Below are positions 25,797-33,051 of a DNA stretch of 64,000 bases, in pieces. The notes below the pieces were generated by a model, which was given only the letters and a program-made list of their open reading frames with translations, was not told the origin of the DNA and did not search any database. This DNA comes from Gluconacetobacter takamatsuzukensis (GTDB lineage: Bacteria; Pseudomonadota; Alphaproteobacteria; Acetobacterales; Acetobacteraceae), in assembly GCF_014174275.1 (NCBI RefSeq), contig NZ_JABEQK010000001.1, forward strand, positions 372,001-436,000. The letters are read 5' to 3'. Each line of letters opens with the position of its first letter. Positions within the stretch are counted from its first letter, which is position 1. A program made the translations under genes and the position numbers.

Positions 25797-26147
25797 TCAA
25801 TGATCGTCGGCCGGGCGGTCGCCGGCGGCATTGCCGGTGATGCGAATCCATGCGCCCCGGCTTTCCATGCAGAGGGCGTAATCGGTCTTGAGGCGTTTGA
25901 ACTGGTTGCCGCCGCCGCCCGTCATCACGGTGCCGTTCGTCGCCGCGCTGACCGAGGCGTCGGTCTGGCAGAAGGCGTCGGCCGAACGGTAGGCGTCGCT
26001 ATTGCGATCGAGGATCGCGCGGTATCCGGAGATGGAGCCGTAGATCGAATGTTCCTTGTGGGCGTGGGCCGGCGTGGTGGCGGCGATGGCCAGGCCCGTG
26101 CCGGCCAGCAGCGGGAGCAGGCGGCGGGCGTCGATGCGGATGGTCAT
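25797..26147 (-). CDS. Small secreted protein of unknown function
   Basis: 116 residues with a cleavable signal peptide (RRLLPLLAGTGLAIAATTPAHAH, cleavage after AHA). The mature part, SIYGSISGYRAILDRNSDAYRSADAFCQTD...NQFKRLKTDYALCMESRGAWIRI, has two cysteines that could form a disulfide in the periplasm. I do not recognise a family. It is divergent from cbpA across a 215-base gap and is transcribed away from it, toward the lut operon. Confidence 0.6.
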   Translation of the reverse strand: MTIRIDARRLLPLLAGTGLAIAATTPAHAHKEHSIYGSISGYRAILDRNSDAYRSADAFCQTDASVSAATNGTVMTGGGGNQFKRLKTDYALCMESRGAWIRITGNAAGDRPADDH

Positions 26148-26231
26148 GGTCGTGGTCCCTGGTTTCTGTGCCCCGGCCCGTCGTGCCGGGAGGAGCGCGC
26201 GCAGGATAGCAGCCCTGCGTGCCGGCTTACA

Positions 26232-26260
26232 TTGACCGTCCGGCGGCTGCTCCCCATTAT
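26232..26260 (+). promoter_or_regulatory. Sigma-70-type promoter of cbpAM
   Basis: TTGACC at 26232-26237, 17-base spacer, CATTAT at 26255-26260. The predicted start near 26267 leaves a leader of roughly 95 bases before the cbpA GTG. No RpoH-like CTTG is present. Confidence 0.6.
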
Positions 26261-26362
26261 TTCAGACAAGGGGCGTGCCTGGATGACGGGGCGCCGGGAT
26301 GAAGGCGGGCTGTGCGCCCGCTTGTGCGATATCGCGTTCAGCCAGGGAGAAGACGCATAGCC

Positions 26363-27286
26363 GTGAGTACCGATCCGTACGAGATCCTGGGCCTGTCGCG
26401 GACGGCCAGCCAGGACGACATCCGCAAGGCGTATCGCAAGCTGGCCAAGAAATGGCATCCGGACCTCAATCCGGGTGACAAGGCGGCAGAGGAGAAATTC
26501 AAGGCAATCGGCTCGGCCCACGCGCTGCTGTCGGATGCCGACCAGCGGGCGCGCTTCGACCGGGGCGAGATCGATGCCGCGGGCCAGGAGCGCGGCTGGG
26601 CGGGCGGTGGCGGCGGTGGTGGCTATCGCGACCATGCGGAGGGCGCGCAGGGGTTCCGCTATTCGGCCGGCGGGTTTTCCGAGGACGATCTGGGCGACAT
26701 GTTCGGGTCCATGTTCGGCCAGCAGCGGGGCTTTCGCCGCCGTCCGCAGGGGCCGGCGCGGGGTGAGGACCGGAATTTCTCGCTGACCATCAGTTTCGAG
26801 GATGCTGTGAACGGGGGCACGTCGCGCGTGACCCTGCCGGGTGGCGGGACGCTGGATGTGAAGATTCCGCCCGGGATCGAGGACGGGCAGGTGATGCGCC
26901 TGCGCGGCAAGGGTGGCGAGGGCCATCAGGGCGGGCCGGCCGGCGACGCGCTGATTACCATCGGCATCGCGCCCAGCGAGATCTATACCCGCGACGGCAA
27001 CGACCTGCGCATGACCTTGCCCGTGGGGGTGAAGACCGCCGTGCTGGGCGGGCCGATCAAGGTGCCGACGCCGGGTGGCACGGTGTCGATGAACGTTCCG
27101 GCCCATTCCGACACCGGCAGCGTGCTGCGCCTGCGCGGCAAGGGAGTGAAGGCGCATGGCGGGCAGGAGGCGGGGAACCTGTACGTCACGTTGCAGGTGA
27201 CGGTCGGCCCGGTCGACGCGGCGCTGGAGACCTTCCTGAAATCCTGGACCCCGCCGGGCGAGGCGAAAGGGGGAGGTGCCGCATGA
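26363..27286 (+). CDS. cbpA: CbpA/DnaJ-type co-chaperone
   Basis: 307 residues from a GTG (VSTDPYEILGL). J-domain (about 1-70) with the essential HPD in KKWHPDLNPGD, a Gly-rich linker (GGGGGGGYRD), then the two C-terminal peptide-binding domains with RNFSLTISFEDAVNGGTSRVTLPGGG and ALITIGIAPSEIYTRDGNDLRM. No zinc-finger CxxCxGxG region, so it is a type II J-protein. It stimulates DnaK and binds unfolded clients. Immediately followed by its modulator cbpM with an ATGA overlap. Confidence 0.93.
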   Translation: MSTDPYEILGLSRTASQDDIRKAYRKLAKKWHPDLNPGDKAAEEKFKAIGSAHALLSDADQRARFDRGEIDAAGQERGWAGGGGGGGYRDHAEGAQGFRYSAGGFSEDDLGDMFGSMFGQQRGFRRRPQGPARGEDRNFSLTISFEDAVNGGTSRVTLPGGGTLDVKIPPGIEDGQVMRLRGKGGEGHQGGPAGDALITIGIAPSEIYTRDGNDLRMTLPVGVKTAVLGGPIKVPTPGGTVSMNVPAHSDTGSVLRLRGKGVKAHGGQEAGNLYVTLQVTVGPVDAALETFLKSWTPPGEAKGGGAA

Positions 27287-27621
27287 TCACGATCGAGGCC
27301 CTGTGCCTGCGGGTGGGCAATGTCAGCGTGGTCGACGTCCAGCACTGGATCGACAGCGCCTGGCTGCGGCCCGAGGGTGAGCCGGGGGCGTATGTCTTCC
27401 AGGATATCGACGTGGCGCGGGCGCGGCTGATTGCCGAGCTGACCGGCGAGCTGGGGATCGGGGAGGACGGCATGCCGGTGGTGCTGTCGCTGCTGGACCA
27501 GCTTTACGACGCAAGGCGCCAGATGCTGCGCCTGCGCGCGGCGCTGGAAAGGCCGCAGGCCGCCGAGCTGCGCACCAGCCTGTTCAGCCTGCTGGGTGTG
27601 GCGGACGAAGGACGGGGTTAG
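27283..27621 (+). CDS. cbpM: CbpM-like chaperone modulator (MerR-like fold)
   Basis: 112 residues: MITIEALCLRVGNVSVVDVQHWIDSAWLRPEGEPGAYVFQDIDVARARLIAEL is a MerR-type winged helix as in CbpM, which binds the J-domain of CbpA and blocks its stimulation of DnaK. The remainder is helical. Translationally coupled to cbpA. A tandem pair of repeat elements occupies the space after its stop. Confidence 0.85.
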   Translation: MITIEALCLRVGNVSVVDVQHWIDSAWLRPEGEPGAYVFQDIDVARARLIAELTGELGIGEDGMPVVLSLLDQLYDARRQMLRLRAALERPQAAELRTSLFSLLGVADEGRG

Positions 27622-27650
27622 CTTTTCCCGGCTTCTCGAAGACGGCCTCG

Positions 27651-27814
27651 CAGAGGGTGGTCGGAAATGTGGGCTGATGAGCGAGAGCGGCCCGCAGGGC
27701 CGCGCCCGGCGTGTGTTTCCGAGCACCGAAGCGGAGCGGCCTGACGGGCCGTGAGCGCCGAAGGGGAGGAAACGCGTGCGGATCGCCATTAGCGGCGCTT
27801 CCACGGGTCACGCG
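27651..27814 (-). repeat. Structured repeat element, copy B (tandem, incomplete)
   Basis: Shares with copy C the 3'-side arm CAGAGGGTGGTCGGAAATG and the whole core (GAGCGAGAG, GCGGCCC-GCA-GGGCCGC hairpin, GTGTGTTTCC, CGGCC-TGACG-GGCCG hairpin), but its own 5'-side arm (read on the minus strand) is not complementary. It therefore looks like a 164-base tandem duplication of copy C that has since degenerated. Confidence 0.8.
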
Positions 27815-27981
27815 CAGAGGGTGGTCGGAAATGTGGGCTGGTGAGCGAGAGCGGCCCGCAGGGCCGCGCCCGGCGTGTGTTTCCGAGCACCGGAGCGGAG
27901 CGGCCTTATGGGCCGTGAGCACCGAAGCGCAGGGAACGCGCGCCGGATCGCCACCAGCGTGCATTTACGACCACCCTCTCA
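27815..27981 (-). repeat. Structured 3'-end repeat element, copy C
   Basis: On the minus strand it begins at the TGA (27981-27979) of the small secreted protein gene. The 5' arm AGAGGGTGGTCGTAAATG pairs with AGAGGGTGGTCGGAAATG (read on the plus strand at 27816-27833). The core contains both hairpins, with loop CATAA in CGGCC/GGCCG and GCGGCCC-TGC-GGGCCGC. Together with copy B it fills the 357-base gap after cbpM. Confidence 0.85.
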
Positions 27982-28326
27982 GTCGTTGCGGCTTAGGGGG
28001 AGGTTGACCGTCTGGCCGGGCTTGGTGCCCTTGATTGTCAGGGTGGCGCTGTTGGCGGAAACCAGCTGGAACGTGACCAGCGGGTCATGGCCCGGCGATT
28101 GCAGTTCGGCCTTGCCGTGGGGGGCCAGCGTGACCTCGTGCGGGGCGTAGGTGTGCAGCTCGTCGGGCAGGGTGACCTGGACCTGATGGTGGGCGTCGGG
28201 CGCGGCGACCACGACCGGGGAGAGGCCCATGGCGGCCCATTCGCCCGTAAAGGGGCTGGCGGCGGCGCGGGCCTGGGTGGCGGACAGGGCCAGCAGCGCG
28301 GCGGCAATGGCGTAAAGGCGGGGCAT
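27979..28326 (-). CDS. Small secreted protein of unknown function
   Basis: 115 residues with a signal peptide (LYAIAAALLALSATQARAA). The mature region is beta-rich (VQVTLPDELHTYAPHEVTLAPHGKAELQSPGHDPLVTFQLVSANSATLTIKGTKPGQTVNLPL), suggesting a small immunoglobulin-like or lipocalin-like periplasmic protein. No family recognised. It follows the efflux operon on the same strand with 37 bases between, so it may be its last gene. Repeat element copy C starts at its stop codon. Confidence 0.6.
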   Translation of the reverse strand: MPRLYAIAAALLALSATQARAAASPFTGEWAAMGLSPVVVAAPDAHHQVQVTLPDELHTYAPHEVTLAPHGKAELQSPGHDPLVTFQLVSANSATLTIKGTKPGQTVNLPLSRND

Positions 28327-28363
28327 GGGTGACTCTCCGGGTCTGTCTCGTCTGGGCGGGACC

Positions 28364-29401
28364 TTACTGTGTCCGGCCCGGGTCCGACAGGGGTGCGGCG
28401 GTCTGGGTGGGGTGCAGGGCGGCGTTGGGCGGTTTGGGGCGGACCAGGAACCGGTGCAGCCCGTCGAACAGGGAATGCCATGACAGGCGCGGGCGGCGCC
28501 CGTCGGGCGTGACCATCGAGACGCTGGCCGTCATGCCCGCCGAGAGCGTCAGCCCCGCCGGCATGGTGTCGATATGGATGCGCACCGGGATGCGCTGGGC
28601 CAGCCGGACCCAGGTATAGACCGGGTTGACCGAGGGCAGGCCCTGGGTCGACCGTTCGGCATTGGTCGAGGAGATGCCGCGGGTGATGCTTTCCACATGG
28701 CCCCAGAGCGGGGTCGGCACGCCCATGAGGTCGATGCGCATCAGGGCGCCGCGATAGAGGCCGCGCAGGCGCGTTTCCTCGAAATAGCCGTCGACCCAAT
28801 AGGAATCGGCGTCGATCACCTGGATGTCGGAGATGCCGGCGGTCGCGAAATCGCCCACGCGCATCGTCAGGTTGGTGACGTAGCCGTTGACGGTGCTGTG
28901 GATCTGGGTGCGCTCGAGGTTGATGCGTGCCTGCGACAGGGCTGCCAGGGCCTCGGCATACTGGGCCTTGGCCTGTTCGGCCACGGCTTCGAACTGCTGC
29001 TTTTCCTCGGCCGAGGCGGAGGCGGAGGAGAGTTGCTGGCGGCGCTGGTGCTGGGCGAGGCGCAGGGTCATGTCGGCCTGGCGTTCGTTGACGCGGGCCG
29101 TGGCCTGGGCGACCGCGACGCGGAAATCGAACGGGTCGATGGTGTACAGCACGTCGCCCCGGTGCACGTACTGGTTGTCGGCGACGCGGATATCCTCGAT
29201 CTGGCCCGAGACGCGCGGTGCGATGTTGGCCACCTGGACGCGCACCTGGCCGTTCCGGGTCCAGGGGGCGGCGGTGTAATATTGCCACAGGCCCAGCAGG
29301 ACGATCGTGGCAACGGCCAGGATGGCCAGGGTGGTGGTAATCCGCATGACCATGCGGGCGCGTTCGAACACCATCGGACCCTTTTCAGAGAAGAAAGACA
29401 T
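28364..29401 (-). CDS. HlyD/EmrA-type membrane fusion protein of efflux system
   Basis: 345 residues. One N-terminal membrane helix (TTTLAILAVATIVLLGLWQYY) is followed by the first lipoyl half-motif (NIAPRVSGQIEDIRVADNQYVHRGDVLYTIDPFDF), a coiled-coil hairpin (about 95-180), the second lipoyl half (IHSTVNGYVTNLTMRVGDFATAG) and a beta-barrel domain. This AaeA/EmrA-like periplasmic adaptor links the FUSC permease to an outer-membrane channel. It overlaps the DUF1656 gene by 17 bases. Confidence 0.88.
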   Translation of the reverse strand: MSFFSEKGPMVFERARMVMRITTTLAILAVATIVLLGLWQYYTAAPWTRNGQVRVQVANIAPRVSGQIEDIRVADNQYVHRGDVLYTIDPFDFRVAVAQATARVNERQADMTLRLAQHQRRQQLSSASASAEEKQQFEAVAEQAKAQYAEALAALSQARINLERTQIHSTVNGYVTNLTMRVGDFATAGISDIQVIDADSYWVDGYFEETRLRGLYRGALMRIDLMGVPTPLWGHVESITRGISSTNAERSTQGLPSVNPVYTWVRLAQRIPVRIHIDTMPAGLTLSAGMTASVSMVTPDGRRPRLSWHSLFDGLHRFLVRPKPPNAALHPTQTAAPLSDPGRTQ

Positions 29402-29579
29402 ACAGCCCGACCAGGCAGATCAGGATGCCGAATTCGGCCAGCGGCACGTTCCATAGCCGCTTCTGCACCATCCGGCTGGCCAGCAGCGGGCGCAGTGCCA
29501 GCAGGGTCAGCACCGCCAGCCCGGCATCGACCAGGAAGGAGGCGACCTCGACCCCCGCGATGGAGATGGTGGGCGTCAT
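29385..29579 (-). CDS. DUF1656 (AaeX-like) small membrane protein
   Basis: 64 residues with two membrane helices (VASFLVDAGLAVLTLLALRPLLA and LAEFGILICLVGLYVFLL), starting MTPTISIAGVEV. Matches the DUF1656/AaeX family that is almost always encoded between the permease and adaptor of aromatic carboxylic acid efflux pumps, as here. ATGA overlap with the permease gene. Exact role in the pump is not known. Confidence 0.85.
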   Translation of the reverse strand: MTPTISIAGVEVASFLVDAGLAVLTLLALRPLLASRMVQKRLWNVPLAEFGILICLVGLYVFLL

Positions 29580-31657
29580 CGCGGGGCCCCAGGCACCGGC
29601 AGGATGCCGTAATGGCGCAGGGCCCTTGCGTTGCGGTCCAGCAGGCGGGACGCGCCGAACAGGCCCGATGCGGCGCCGACCAGCGTTTCGCGGTCGGCGG
29701 GGGGGAGGGTTGCGGCCGCCGCCAGCAGGTGGGTCGCCTGGCCCAGCAGGGGGGCGCCGGCTTCGGACAGGTTGAGCGTGCGCAGCATGTCCTGGGTGCG
29801 GGCCACCGGCTCGGCCACCGCCTGGATGGCGGCGGCGCGGACCAGGTGGCGGCGGGCGCGGGCTAGCGCGCCGTTGAGGTCGCCCAGCGACACGATGCGG
29901 TCGAACACGCGCAGGGTGATGGGTTTCTGCGGCAGGTGGCCGGTCCAGGTGCGGGCCTGGAGCAGGCGGTCATATTGCCGGCTGATGAGGGCGGGGCTGG
30001 CGATGTCGCCCCGGCCGGTGAATTGCCGCCGCAGGGTCATTGCCACCGCCATGGCGATGCGGAACCGCCGCCGGCGCGCCGAGGGGGGCGCCAGGGTGAG
30101 GGTGAAGAACAGGATCACCGCCGAGAGCATGTAGTAGAGATTGCGGTCGACGAACTGGGTCGGGTCGTAATTATGGACATTGTCCAGCCCCAGCACGATG
30201 AAGAAGAAGACCCCGAAATTCAGCCCCACCGGCATCAGGCGCGGATGGATCAGCAGCAGGCAGCTGGCGAAGATGATCGGGGCGAGCATCAGCGAGAAGA
30301 AGACCATGCCCGAGCCGTAGGGCAGGATGCGGGTGTCCAGCACGAAGGCGCAGACCGTGGAGAGCGGCACGCCGACCAGGGCGCCCACGCCGAAGGCGCG
30401 GGTGTCGAAGGTCGTGATCGACAAGGTGAGGATGGTGGCGACCTGCAGCAGGGTCGTCGTCGTGCCCGGCAGGCCGCTGAGGATGCAGATGATGGCGGCG
30501 GCGGTGAAGCCCGCCATGACCCGCGCGCCGTTGAGCAGCGCCAGCACCGGGTCCTGCTGGCGGGCGATCCGCACGCCCGGCGCGATGCGGGGGGCGGCGC
30601 GGCCCTCGGCCAGGGTGCGGATGCCGTCGGTGACCCGGCGCCCGTAGGTGAGCAGGGCCATCGTGCGTTCGATCAGGTAGGCTTCGGCCGGGGTGAGGGG
30701 GGGCTCGCCGGGGTCGATGTGCAGCAAATGGTCCAGCGCGCGGCTGGCTTCGGCCTCGTCGACGAAGGGGGTGCCGTCGCCGAAGCGCTGGCGCACGCGG
30801 GCCAGGATGGCGGGTCGGACGTCCTCGTTCATGCGCAGGATGCCGCTGATGGCGCGGCTGCACGAGATCATGTCCAGCATCGAGACCATCGCCGAGCGGG
30901 CGCCCGTCATGCGCAGGGCGCTGTCGGCCAGTTCGGTGCGGGCGAAGGAGACCTGGCTGGTCAGGGCCATGATGTGCCCGGCCAGCGACAGCCAGGTGAC
31001 GTCGTCGGGCGAGCCGTGCCCGTTGACGGCGTCGCGCGCGATGCGCCGGACCTCGCCGGCGCCGTGGCGCAGGCCGGTGGCCAGACGGTGCCAGGCGGTG
31101 GGCGAGCCCGTCACGTCGTTGACGACCGCGACCGAGACGATGCCGATCATGATGGCCGAGACGCGGAAGATGGCGACGGTAAAGACCTGCTCCGGCCGGT
31201 CGATGCAGCCGATGCCGATGATGGCGACCGTGTAGCCTGCGAGCAGCGCGCCATAGGCCCGGAAGTCGCGCGCCAGGGTGCCCAGCACCACGCACAGGCC
31301 CAGCCACAGCGCGACGCCGCCCAGGAACATCACCCGGTCCTGCCCGAAGACCGCGATCAGCCCGATGGCCACGGCGGCGCCGGCCAGGGTGCCGGCCATG
31401 CGGTACAGCGCCTTGGACAGGATCTGGCCGCGCAGGGGCTGGGTCAGGATCATGACCGTGACGCCCGCGCTGGCGGGGGAGTCGATCTGCAGCCAGAAGG
31501 CCACGCCCAGCGCCAGCATGACGGCGGCCCAGCTGCGCAGGCAGAAGGCGATGCTGCCCGGCGGCAGCCAGGCCGGGCGTGCGGCCGGCAGCCAGATCCA
31601 GCGCGCGAGGGCTGTTGCCATGCCCGTTCCGCCGCCCTGTTCCATCGCCTTCATCAT
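29576..31657 (-). CDS. FUSC family aromatic acid efflux permease (AaeB-like)
   Basis: About 693 residues if it starts at MMKAMEQGGG (31657); the frame is open to 31726 and Met residues at 31645 and 31621 are alternatives. Two similar halves, each with a cluster of membrane helices: SWAAVMLALGVAFWLQI...VTVMILTQPLRGQILSKALYRMAGTLAGAAVAIGLIAVFG near the N-terminus, then a long cytosolic stretch, then AGFTAAAIICILSGLPGTTTTLLQVATILTLSITT... in the second half. This is the FUSC/PET organisation of AaeB. Probably exports hydroxybenzoate- or furfural-type weak acids. With DUF1656 and HlyD it forms one operon. The 251-base divergent gap to the exonuclease gene holds promoters, not resolved here. Confidence 0.87.
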   Translation of the reverse strand: MMKAMEQGGGTGMATALARWIWLPAARPAWLPPGSIAFCLRSWAAVMLALGVAFWLQIDSPASAGVTVMILTQPLRGQILSKALYRMAGTLAGAAVAIGLIAVFGQDRVMFLGGVALWLGLCVVLGTLARDFRAYGALLAGYTVAIIGIGCIDRPEQVFTVAIFRVSAIMIGIVSVAVVNDVTGSPTAWHRLATGLRHGAGEVRRIARDAVNGHGSPDDVTWLSLAGHIMALTSQVSFARTELADSALRMTGARSAMVSMLDMISCSRAISGILRMNEDVRPAILARVRQRFGDGTPFVDEAEASRALDHLLHIDPGEPPLTPAEAYLIERTMALLTYGRRVTDGIRTLAEGRAAPRIAPGVRIARQQDPVLALLNGARVMAGFTAAAIICILSGLPGTTTTLLQVATILTLSITTFDTRAFGVGALVGVPLSTVCAFVLDTRILPYGSGMVFFSLMLAPIIFASCLLLIHPRLMPVGLNFGVFFFIVLGLDNVHNYDPTQFVDRNLYYMLSAVILFFTLTLAPPSARRRRFRIAMAVAMTLRRQFTGRGDIASPALISRQYDRLLQARTWTGHLPQKPITLRVFDRIVSLGDLNGALARARRHLVRAAAIQAVAEPVARTQDMLRTLNLSEAGAPLLGQATHLLAAAATLPPADRETLVGAASGLFGASRLLDRNARALRHYGILPVPGAPR

Positions 31658-31908
31658 CCTCCGTCCGCTCGCAGGCCGCGGACTATGGCGGTTGCGGACG
31701 AGCCATATATGTCCCGGTCGCGACAAACCGTATCAGAGGGTGGGTGTTCCGGGGACCGGAAATGCGTGAATTCGGAAAATATTCGTGCGGATAAGGAGAG
31801 ATTTCTCTTTTTTGTGTGCGGACCGGCTCGTTTTTCGGTGACGATGGCTGGTATGCGTCGCCGGCATGTCCCTCTGGCCGTCATCGCCGGATCGGGCGAT
31901 AAGGGAGT

Positions 31909-33051
31909 ATGCGCCTGCTTCATACGTCCGACTGGCAGATCGGCAAGGTCTTCCGCTTCGCCGACGACGATATCCTGCCCGTCCTGCAACAGGAACGGCT
32001 GGAAGCGATTGGCCGGATCGGCCGCCTGGCCCGCGCCCAGGGGGCGGAATGCGTCGTGGTGGCGGGGGATATCTACGACCATCTGCGCCCATCGGAACGC
32101 ACGCTGCGCCAGCCGGTCGAGCGGATGCGGCAGTTTCCCGACCTGCGCTGGCACCTGATCCCCGGCAACCATGATTTCAACGAACGGGACGGGTTGTGGG
32201 AGCGGCTGGCGCGGACCGGGCTGCCGGACCATATCGTGCCGCATCTGGCCCCCGTGCCGGCGCCGCTGGATGCGGCGGGGACGGCGTGGCTGCTGCCGGC
32301 GGGGCTGGGGCATCGGCATGTCATCGGGGACCCGACCGCCTGGATGGATGGGGCGGCGACGCCGGAAGGGACGATTCGCGTGGGGCTGGCGCATGGGTCG
32401 GTGCGCAGTTTCGGGGAAGAGGCGGCGGGGCATAATTTGCTGGCCATCGACCGGGCGCGGCTGGCGGGGCTGTCCTATCTGGCGCTGGGGGACTGGCATG
32501 GTGCCATGCGGATCGATGCCCGTACCTGGTATTCGGGCACGCCGGAGGTTGACGGGTTCGATGTCGGCGGGGCGGGCGGCGGGCAGGCGCTGCTGGTGAC
32601 GCTGGATGGGCCGCGGGCCGAGCCGGTGGTCGAGGCCCATGCCGTCGGGCGCTTTCGCTGGGCGCGGGCGCAGGCGGTGCTGACCGGGGCCGACGACATC
32701 GCGGCGCTGGAGGGGCGGTTGCGTGCGATCGATCCCGACGACCCCAGCCGGGTGCTGGTGTGGCTGGCCGTCAGCGGGGCGCTGGGCCTGTCGGACCTGG
32801 AAGGCTGGCAGGCGCGGATCGTGGACGGGCTGGGCTCGGCCTTGCGGCTTTTGCGGATCGACGGTGCGCCGGGGCTGGCGCCGTCATCGGACGATCTGGA
32901 GGCTTTCGGGCCCGGGGGCGCGGTGCGGGCCGCCACCGAGACGCTGGCGCGGCAGGCCGGGGAGGGCGACGAGGCGGCGCGGGCGGTCGCGGCGGCGGCA
33001 TTGCAGCGGTTGTATCTGCTGGCGCGCGATGTGGCCGGGGGGATGGCATGA
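31909..33051 (+). CDS. Mre11/SbcD-like DNA repair exonuclease (YhaO type)
   Basis: 380 residues. Calcineurin-like phosphoesterase motifs are complete: LLHTSDWQIGK, VVVAGDIYD, LIPGNHDF, VGLAHGSVRSF and ALGDWHGAMRI, giving the two-metal nuclease centre. A capping and ATPase-interacting C-terminal region follows. Shorter than SbcD partners with long caps and most like the YhaO group. Co-translated (ATGA) with the Rad50-like ATPase. Acts on DNA double-strand ends in the cytosol. Confidence 0.85.
   Translation: MRLLHTSDWQIGKVFRFADDDILPVLQQERLEAIGRIGRLARAQGAECVVVAGDIYDHLRPSERTLRQPVERMRQFPDLRWHLIPGNHDFNERDGLWERLARTGLPDHIVPHLAPVPAPLDAAGTAWLLPAGLGHRHVIGDPTAWMDGAATPEGTIRVGLAHGSVRSFGEEAAGHNLLAIDRARLAGLSYLALGDWHGAMRIDARTWYSGTPEVDGFDVGGAGGGQALLVTLDGPRAEPVVEAHAVGRFRWARAQAVLTGADDIAALEGRLRAIDPDDPSRVLVWLAVSGALGLSDLEGWQARIVDGLGSALRLLRIDGAPGLAPSSDDLEAFGPGGAVRAATETLARQAGEGDEAARAVAAAALQRLYLLARDVAGGMA

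Noticed and set aside
27584-27964. Open frames through the repeat elements encoding peptides with AHKAAPLRCSETH
   Set aside because: The same peptide recurs wherever the repeat occurs (also 44441-44728 and 58811-59017). It results from the conserved nucleotide structure of the element, so these are not counted as genes. Only copy E is read into a real gene.
27651-27981. CRISPR-like or simple tandem array
   Set aside because: Only two copies, with no spacer-repeat pattern; the unit is the structured repeat element duplicated once.
31780-31815. Terminator-like GAGA-GATT-TCTC followed by T6 before the exonuclease gene
   Set aside because: The stem has only four A/G-rich pairs and no gene ends before it; too weak to call.
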